Shown here: positions 59,643 through 64,000 of the stretch, in pieces
Numbering within the stretch: position 1 is the stretch's first letter
Layout of the letters: each line of letters opens with the position of its first letter
Source of the DNA: Gemmatimonadota bacterium
GTDB lineage: Bacteria; Gemmatimonadota; Gemmatimonadetes; Gemmatimonadales; GWC2-71-9
Length of the DNA stretch: 64,000 nt
Direction: 5' to 3'
Assembly (NCBI GenBank): GCA_003222115.1
Contig: QHUL01000049.1
Coordinates: 54,310-118,309 of the forward strand
Made by a program: the position numbers and the translations under genes
The notes under the pieces: model-generated
Databases searched by the model: none
What the model was told of the DNA's origin: nothing
Seen by the model: only the letters and a program-made list of their open reading frames with translations

Positions 59643-60666
59643 GGCGCATCGGCGGTTCGTGCGGGAGGTGCTCACGGCGGCGGGCGCCGCGCCGGGTGAC
59701 GCGGACGCCGTCGCCGACGGGCTGGTGTGGGCGGATCTGCGCGCGCGGCCCGCGCAGGGCCTGCTGCGGCTCCCGATCCTGGCGCGCCGCCTCGCCCGGA
59801 AGCTGATTCGCTCTCCCGCAGCGATGGCGTGGACGGCAGTCGCCCCGGCGGCGCATTGCCTGGATGCGGCGTACGGCTTCGGCCACGTCGCCGGCCGGCT
59901 CGGCATGGCACGGGCACTCGAGCTCGCGGGCGCCGAGGGGATCGGCCTCGTCGCCGTGCGGCGTAGCCTGCACTACGGGGCCGCAGGCTACTACTGCGCC
60001 CTCGCAGCGGACGCCGGGTACGTTGGCTTCACGTGCAGCAATGCCTTCCCGAAGGTCGCGCCGTTTGGCGGTACTCGAGCGGTGCTCGGAACGAACCCCC
60101 TTGCATTCGGATGCCCGACGCCGTCGGGAGGCCCGCTGCTCGTCGACCTCGCCACTAGCACGCTCGCTGGCTCCGACGTGCGCACCATCCATGGCGCCGG
60201 CGGTCGATTGCCGGCGGGGTCCGCACTCGACGCCGCGGGGAAACCGACGGACGACCCGGAAGCAGCCGCTGGCGGCTGCCTCCTGCCCGCCGCCGGGCCC
60301 AAGGGTTTCGGCCTCGGGCTGATGGTCGAAATCCTGAGTGGCGTCCTGGCCGGGGCCGGGGTCGGACGCGACGTCGGCTCGCTGTTCAGCACCTGGGATC
60401 GCTCGATCGACGCCGGCCATGTCTTTGTCGCCGTCGATCCGGAGCGATTCATGCCGCGCCAGACGTTTCTCCAGCGCGTCGGGGGGCTACTCGACTGGGT
60501 GCGGACCGCTCCCCCAGTGGAGGGGGGGGACCCGATCCGCTACCCAGGGGAGATCCGGGCGTGTTACGCCGCGGCCTACGGCCGCGACGGCATCCCACGG
60601 GACGAGGCAATGGAGCGCGTGATCGACGAGCTGACGGCGGAGTTCGGCGTGCGGCGGCCGTGGTAG
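59620..60666 (+). CDS. Ldh family (malate/L-lactate/ureidoglycolate) dehydrogenase
   Basis: 348 residues from GTG 59620, with GAGGA upstream, overlapping the ATP-grasp gene. Family landmarks: GRLGMARALELAGAEGIGLV, VRRSLHYGAAGYYCALAADAG (the catalytic His in S-x-H-Y-G), GTNPLAFGCP (substrate/NAD loop), LVDLATS and AAGPKGFGLGLMVEILSG. These NAD(P) enzymes reduce 2-oxo acids and do not share the Rossmann fold. It could provide a hydroxy acid building block. The final Trp precedes the jelly-roll gene by 11 bases. Confidence 0.85.
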   Translation: MTATIAPEAHRRFVREVLTAAGAAPGDADAVADGLVWADLRARPAQGLLRLPILARRLARKLIRSPAAMAWTAVAPAAHCLDAAYGFGHVAGRLGMARALELAGAEGIGLVAVRRSLHYGAAGYYCALAADAGYVGFTCSNAFPKVAPFGGTRAVLGTNPLAFGCPTPSGGPLLVDLATSTLAGSDVRTIHGAGGRLPAGSALDAAGKPTDDPEAAAGGCLLPAAGPKGFGLGLMVEILSGVLAGAGVGRDVGSLFSTWDRSIDAGHVFVAVDPERFMPRQTFLQRVGGLLDWVRTAPPVEGGDPIRYPGEIRACYAAAYGRDGIPRDEAMERVIDELTAEFGVRRPW

Positions 60667-60677
60667 CCGACTGGTCG

Positions 60678-61631
60678 ATGCGATTCCTGATCAGCTTGGC
60701 TGCTGCAAGCGTGGTGGCGGGAGCGACCGGCACGATCTCCTCACGCGGCGTCGTCACGACGGTCCCAATGCGCTCGGCCACCTTCCCCGCGACGAGCGAG
60801 TGGCACAGTGGCACCGTGGTCACGCTCGCGGCTGCCGCGAGTGTCGACGAGTGTGCGGCGCCACGGCGGGGGTGGATCTGGTGTGACGACTTCGAGCAGG
60901 ATCGGTTGAGCCAGTACTTCGAGTACGACAACCCCGATGGCGCATTTGTGCGGGTGAAAGGGGCAGGTCGGGACGGCTCCTACGGCATGCGGGCGCAGTT
61001 CGCTAGGGGGCAGGTCTCGGCGGGCGCGCTGCACCTCGCCATGGGGAGGGTGCCCGGACGCTACTTCCGGACGGTGGACGCGGGGACGGCGATCTACCGG
61101 GAGGTGTACTGGCGGATGTACGTCCGGAATCCGGCGAGGTGGGTGGGCGGCGCAGGCTACAAACTCACACGGGCAAGCAGCATTGTGACGTCCGAGTGGG
61201 TGGAGGCCATGGTTGCCCATCTGTGGGGCGGCGATTCTCCCGACACGAACGCTCTCCAGCTGGACCCCGTGTCCGGCACCGATGCGCTGGGGAACCTCCA
61301 GACCACGCGGTACAACGATTTCGCGCACTTCCACTGGCTCGGAAGGAAGCCGGGCGTGACCCCGCTTTTCGACGCGAGCCATGTAGGCCAGTGGTATTGC
61401 GTGGAGGCGCACGCGCGGTTGAACGACACCGGGCTGTCCAACGGCGTTTTCGAGTTCTGGATCAACGACAACTTGGAGGCCCAGGAGACAGGACTCAATT
61501 GGCTCGGAGGCTTCGGCGAGTATGGCATCAACACCGTCTTCTTCGAGAACTACTGGAACACGGGGTCGCCCGTGGCCCAGGAGCGCTACTTCGACAACCT
61601 TGTAGTGTCCGTACAGCGGATTGGGTGTTAA
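60678..61631 (+). CDS. Secreted jelly-roll (concanavalin-like) protein, possible polysaccharide lyase
   Basis: 317 residues from ATG 60678, with a signal peptide (residues 1 to about 18). The body reads CDDFEQDRLSQYFEYD, then IYREVYWRMYVRN, WLGGFGEYGINTVFFENYW and a last strand YFDNLVVSVQRIGC. This arrangement of beta strands with charged tips is typical of concanavalin-like lyase and glycosidase folds that bind acidic polysaccharides. No full catalytic motif is recognised, so lyase activity is a suggestion. It is the last gene of the accessory region. Confidence 0.65.
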   Translation: MRFLISLAAASVVAGATGTISSRGVVTTVPMRSATFPATSEWHSGTVVTLAAAASVDECAAPRRGWIWCDDFEQDRLSQYFEYDNPDGAFVRVKGAGRDGSYGMRAQFARGQVSAGALHLAMGRVPGRYFRTVDAGTAIYREVYWRMYVRNPARWVGGAGYKLTRASSIVTSEWVEAMVAHLWGGDSPDTNALQLDPVSGTDALGNLQTTRYNDFAHFHWLGRKPGVTPLFDASHVGQWYCVEAHARLNDTGLSNGVFEFWINDNLEAQETGLNWLGGFGEYGINTVFFENYWNTGSPVAQERYFDNLVVSVQRIGC

Positions 61632-61671
61632 GGCGAGGCGTGGGGCGGAACGTCCGCGGCCCCACGTCGCC
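61632..61671 (+). terminator. Hairpin directly after the jelly-roll gene
   Basis: GGCGAGGCGTGGGGC (61632-61646) pairs with the complement of GCCCCACGTCGCC (61659-61671) with a two-base bulge, and a short GG-AACGT-CC hairpin sits within its loop. No T-run follows, so termination strength is uncertain. Confidence 0.45.
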
Positions 61672-61899
61672 ACGTCCCACCCGTAGGGATCGCGAATTCC
61701 CATAGGCACCGAAGAGGGCTGCTGTTCCATTCTGTGACACGACCTGCGCGGTCGCGACACGGCCCAAGGATTTGTAGCGCGTCCCGGCCAGTATCGTAGC
61801 GTCCATCCGAACCGCTGTATCTAACCGAGCTGCACTGCGCAACCATTCGATGCATCCTGTGCTCCCGTTGGTACTTAGCCCTGTCAGGTCAATCCTGAC

Positions 61900-61928
61900 T
61901 TGCGTCGCCTTTTAGGCGTTGCTAAGGT
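61900..61928 (+). promoter_or_regulatory. Candidate promoter for the c-di-GMP riboswitch transcript
   Basis: TTGCGT (61900-61905) and TAAGGT (61923-61928) lie 17 bases apart, the ideal sigma-70-type spacing, about 90 bases before the aptamer. The match to consensus is partial. The preceding 61672-61899 stretch holds a small GTCAGG/CCTGAC hairpin at 61883-61899 but no gene. Confidence 0.35.
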
Positions 61929-62017
61929 GCGGCACCCGTTGGAGCAGGGCAGCACGGGTACGGTTGCTCGACCGCTCCAAACGAGTACCGCGGGCGCCCC
62001 CGCCGAACAATGTGAAG

Positions 62018-62109
62018 TCGCTGCTCAGAGCAAAGCCGTCGAAAGGCGGTGACGCAGAGCTACGGGACTAACGCGACCTTGGTCGCCATGTCCGCCGGGC
62101 CGCCAGCGA
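62018..62109 (+). promoter_or_regulatory. Cyclic di-GMP-I riboswitch aptamer (GEMM-I)
   Basis: The P1 stem TCGCTG (62018-62023)/CAGCGA (62104-62109) encloses the GEMM-I core. AGAGCAAAGCC is followed by the GAAA-tetraloop hairpin GCCGTC-GAAA-GGCGGT (62035-62050). The conserved TGACGCAGAGC and ACGGGACTAACG junction strands come next, then the hairpin GCGAC-CTTG-GTCGC (62073-62086) and the closing receptor GCCGGGCCGCC (62094-62104). This is the canonical c-di-GMP-I layout with its tetraloop and receptor. Confidence 0.88.
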
Positions 62110-62141
62110 ATCGACCGTGAGTCGAAGCTGGCGGCCTTTTT
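62098..62141 (+). terminator. Riboswitch-controlled intrinsic terminator
   Basis: GGCCGCCAGC (62098-62107) pairs perfectly with GCTGGCGGCC (62127-62136), extended inside by TCGAC/GTCGA, and is followed by TTTTTAT. Its 5' arm overlaps the aptamer core and P1 strand, so the aptamer and the terminator cannot form together. Confidence 0.88.
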
Positions 62142-62160
62142 ATATCCAGGAGCAGGACTG

Positions 62161-64000
62161 ATGCCGTTCACGTTTAAGCTGTCGAAGCGCCTGGCACTCA
62201 TGAAGGCGTCGCTCGTCCCTGCGGCGGCCGCGGTTCTTGCCGCGTGCCAGCTGCAGGATAGACGAGGGATTACCGATCCTACCCTGCCGAGCAACTCCGT
62301 AGTGCAGGTCGTCACCGTTCCCGACACCGTCACGCTGGAACCCTCGCAGACCGAACAGTTTCGCGTGTTTGGCCGGACCGAAGCTGGGGACAGCGTTTCC
62401 ATCGCCATGTTGTGGAGCACCACGGACGGCGCCATCTCGTCGAGCGGCCTGTACACTGCCACGCCCTTCCAGGGCGACTATGAGGTGACCGCCACCGTGC
62501 TCCAGGCCTCGGGGACGGCTAGCAGCAGCGGGACACCCCAGGGCGTCGCCCGCGGTCATTCCGTCGTGCATGTCCGCTCCAACCCCCAATTGGCGCAAGT
62601 CGCCGTCGCGCCCCGCAGCGTGAGCCTGGGGACGGGCGGCGCGCAGCAGTTCGTCGCCTATGGGCGGCTGAACAACGGGGACTCGGTCGCGGTGAATGTG
62701 ACGTGGAGCGCCCAGGGCGGCACGATCTCGTCCTCCGGCTTGTACGGGGCCGGCTCAGTTCCGGGTGGGTACGTTGTGACCGCGGCGGCCAACGGCATCA
62801 CGGGCACGGCGATCCTCGCGGTCAGTGACCTCTCGGTGGCCTCGGTCGCGGTGAGCCCGGCGGCGGCGACCATCTCAGTAGGCTCGGCGCAGCAGCTCGG
62901 CGCGGTGGTCAAAGACGCGAACGGGAACGTGCTGACCGGCCGGACGGTGACCTGGACGACGAGTAGCACCACTATAGCCACGGTCTCGGCGAGCGGCCTG
63001 GTGACGGGCGTCGCAGTGGGGTCGGCGACGATCACGGCGACGAGCGAGGGGCAGAGCGGCACGGCGAGCGTCACCGTGGCGATCGTCCCGGTGGCGTCGG
63101 TGACGGTCAGCCCCACCGCGCCCAACATGTACGTCGGCGGCACGGTGCAGCTCACGGCGATCCTCAAGGACGCGGCGGGCAGCATGCTCAGCGGACGGGT
63201 GATCAGTTGGACGAGCTCGAATGTGGCGATCGCGACGGTGTCGGCCGCGGGGCTCGTGACGGGGGGGGCGGTCGGGGCGGTGACGATCACGGCGACGAGC
63301 GAGGGGCAGAGCGGCACGGCAGCAGTGACGGTGTCCAGCGTGCCGGTGGCCTCGGTCACGGTCAGCCCGGCCACGGCGAATGTCTTCGCGGGGGCCACGA
63401 CGCAGCTCAGCGCCACGCTGAAAGATGCGGCGGGGAACGTGCTGACCGGGCGTGCGGTCGCGTGGACGAGCTCGAATACGGCGATCGCGACGGTGTCGGC
63501 CGCGGGGCTCGTGACGGGCGTGGCGGCGGGGTCGGCGATGATCACGGCGACGAGCGAAGGGCAGAGCGGCACGGCGAGCGTCACCGTAGCGAACGTCCCG
63601 GTGGCGTCGGTGACGGTCAGCCCCACCGCCCCCAACATGTATGCGGGCGGCACGGTGCAGCTCACGGCGACTCTGAAGGACGCGAGCGGCAACGTCCTTA
63701 GCGGCCGAGCGCTGACCTGGACGACGGGCAACGGCGCCGTCGGCACGGTTTCGGCGAGCGGCCTGGTCACGGGTGTCGCCGTCGGGGCGGTGACGATCAC
63801 GGCCACGAGCGAGGGGCAGGCTGGCACGGCAGCAGTCACGGTGTCCAGCGTGCCGGTGGCCTCGGTCACGGTCAGCCCGGCCACGGCGAACGTCTTCGTG
63901 GGGGCCACGACGCAACTCAGCGCCACGCCGAAAGACGCGGCGGGGAACGTGCTGACCGGGCGTGGGGTCGCGTGGACGAGTTCGAATACGGCGATCGCGA
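62161..64000 (+). CDS. Large Ig-like (BIG_2-type) repeat surface lipoprotein, truncated at the window end
   Basis: At least 613 residues from ATG 62161, with CAGGAG seven bases upstream; the frame is open to the window end. Lipobox VLAAC sits near residue 29. Two divergent Ig-like units come first (about residues 45-225). Then 85-residue repeats follow: each has VASVTVSP, TQLSATLKDAAGNVLTGR, VAWTSSNTAIATVSAAGLVT and ITATSEGQSGTA, the BIG_2 signature found in adhesins and intimins. The upstream c-di-GMP riboswitch predicts that high c-di-GMP turns this adhesin on. The antisense readings over it are shadows. Confidence 0.88.
   Translation, partial: MPFTFKLSKRLALMKASLVPAAAAVLAACQLQDRRGITDPTLPSNSVVQVVTVPDTVTLEPSQTEQFRVFGRTEAGDSVSIAMLWSTTDGAISSSGLYTATPFQGDYEVTATVLQASGTASSSGTPQGVARGHSVVHVRSNPQLAQVAVAPRSVSLGTGGAQQFVAYGRLNNGDSVAVNVTWSAQGGTISSSGLYGAGSVPGGYVVTAAANGITGTAILAVSDLSVASVAVSPAAATISVGSAQQLGAVVKDANGNVLTGRTVTWTTSSTTIATVSASGLVTGVAVGSATITATSEGQSGTASVTVAIVPVASVTVSPTAPNMYVGGTVQLTAILKDAAGSMLSGRVISWTSSNVAIATVSAAGLVTGGAVGAVTITATSEGQSGTAAVTVSSVPVASVTVSPATANVFAGATTQLSATLKDAAGNVLTGRAVAWTSSNTAIATVSAAGLVTGVAAGSAMITATSEGQSGTASVTVANVPVASVTVSPTAPNMYAGGTVQLTATLKDASGNVLSGRALTWTTGNGAVGTVSASGLVTGVAVGAVTITATSEGQAGTAAVTVSSVPVASVTVSPATANVFVGATTQLSATPKDAAGNVLTGRGVAWTSSNTAIA
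62836..64000 (+). repeat. Tandem 255-bp repeats encoding Ig-like domains
   Basis: The landmark encoding VASV starts at 62836, 63091, 63346, 63601 and 63856, exactly 255 bases apart. Copies alternate: those at 63091 and 63601 share PTAPNMY, those at 63346 and 63856 share PATANVF. This points to amplification of a 510-bp two-domain unit. It continues past the window. Confidence 0.9.

Noticed and set aside
62658..63926. Long minus-strand repetitive frames over the Ig-like repeats
   Set aside because: The plus strand has a lipoprotein signal, ribosome-binding site and riboswitch; the minus frames are shadows.

Overview
The window is about 64 kb of GC-rich bacterial chromosome. The gene flavour is typical of Gemmatimonadota-like soil bacteria: many short secreted lipoproteins with ZU5-like or Ig-like folds, secreted DinB-like proteins, TPR proteins, an S9 peptidase and GTG/TTG starts. 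That assignment is an inference; no rRNA or marker gene is present to prove it. I see no transposase, phage structural gene or CRISPR array.

Layout. (1) 1-985: acidic tail of a truncated gene, tRNA-Ile and a minus-strand HTH-like regulator. (2) 1133-7623: a one-direction cluster of five small paralogous lipoproteins interleaved with a duplicated TPR protein and ending in a TPR/HD-GYP protein. (3) 7681-26451: mostly housekeeping and secreted metabolism: family 5 solute-binding lipoprotein, oligopeptidase B-like S9 peptidase, beta-propeller, YdfG-like SDR, M28 peptidase, a CYTH-polyphosphate kinase fusion, a CotH-like protein, CPBP protease, APC permease, secreted DinB protein, an FAD oxidoreductase apparently started by CTG and coupled to a collagen-like lipoprotein, and a class IV aminotransferase. 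(4) tRNA-His, tRNA-Trp and panE. (5) 27802-33766: a translationally coupled minus-strand mini biosynthetic cluster: Sfp-type PPTase, LCAD-like acyl-CoA dehydrogenase, an NRPS adenylation domain interrupted by a PP-loop ATPase and followed by a carrier domain, and a thioesterase with a TubC-type docking domain and a Cys nucleophile. (6) 34094-40181: subtilase lipoprotein with six nearly identical 252-bp PKD repeats, alpha/beta hydrolase, second DinB paralogue, GGDEF protein. (7) tRNA-Glu(CTC), tRNA-Glu(TTC), tRNA-Lys, followed by a decayed subtilase tail. (8) 41157-61631: an accessory region for a carrier-protein-dependent surface glycan or related metabolite: LMW tyrosine phosphatase, AcpS, two ACPs, adenylation enzyme, two ATP-grasp ligases, metallophosphoesterase, SGNH hydrolase, alpha/alpha-toroid protein, AAC(3)-like acyltransferase, glycosyltransferase, deacetylase-like protein, FkbH-type HAD enzyme, VOC protein, GNAT-like protein, RraA-like protein, an AT-richer CheR-like methyltransferase, Ldh-type dehydrogenase and a secreted jelly-roll protein. 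(9) 61632-64000: a cyclic di-GMP-I riboswitch with an intrinsic terminator, controlling the start of a large Ig-like repeat lipoprotein that runs off the window.

How the parts fit. Cyclic di-GMP turnover proteins (HD-GYP at 5959, GGDEF at 38853) and a c-di-GMP riboswitch occur in one window, pointing to c-di-GMP control of surface adhesion. The accessory region probably makes or decorates the surface polymer. The most unusual gene is the adenylation/PP-loop hybrid at 28830-31874: its specificity residues resemble the asparagine code, and the inserted ATPase lies between core motifs A8 and A9.
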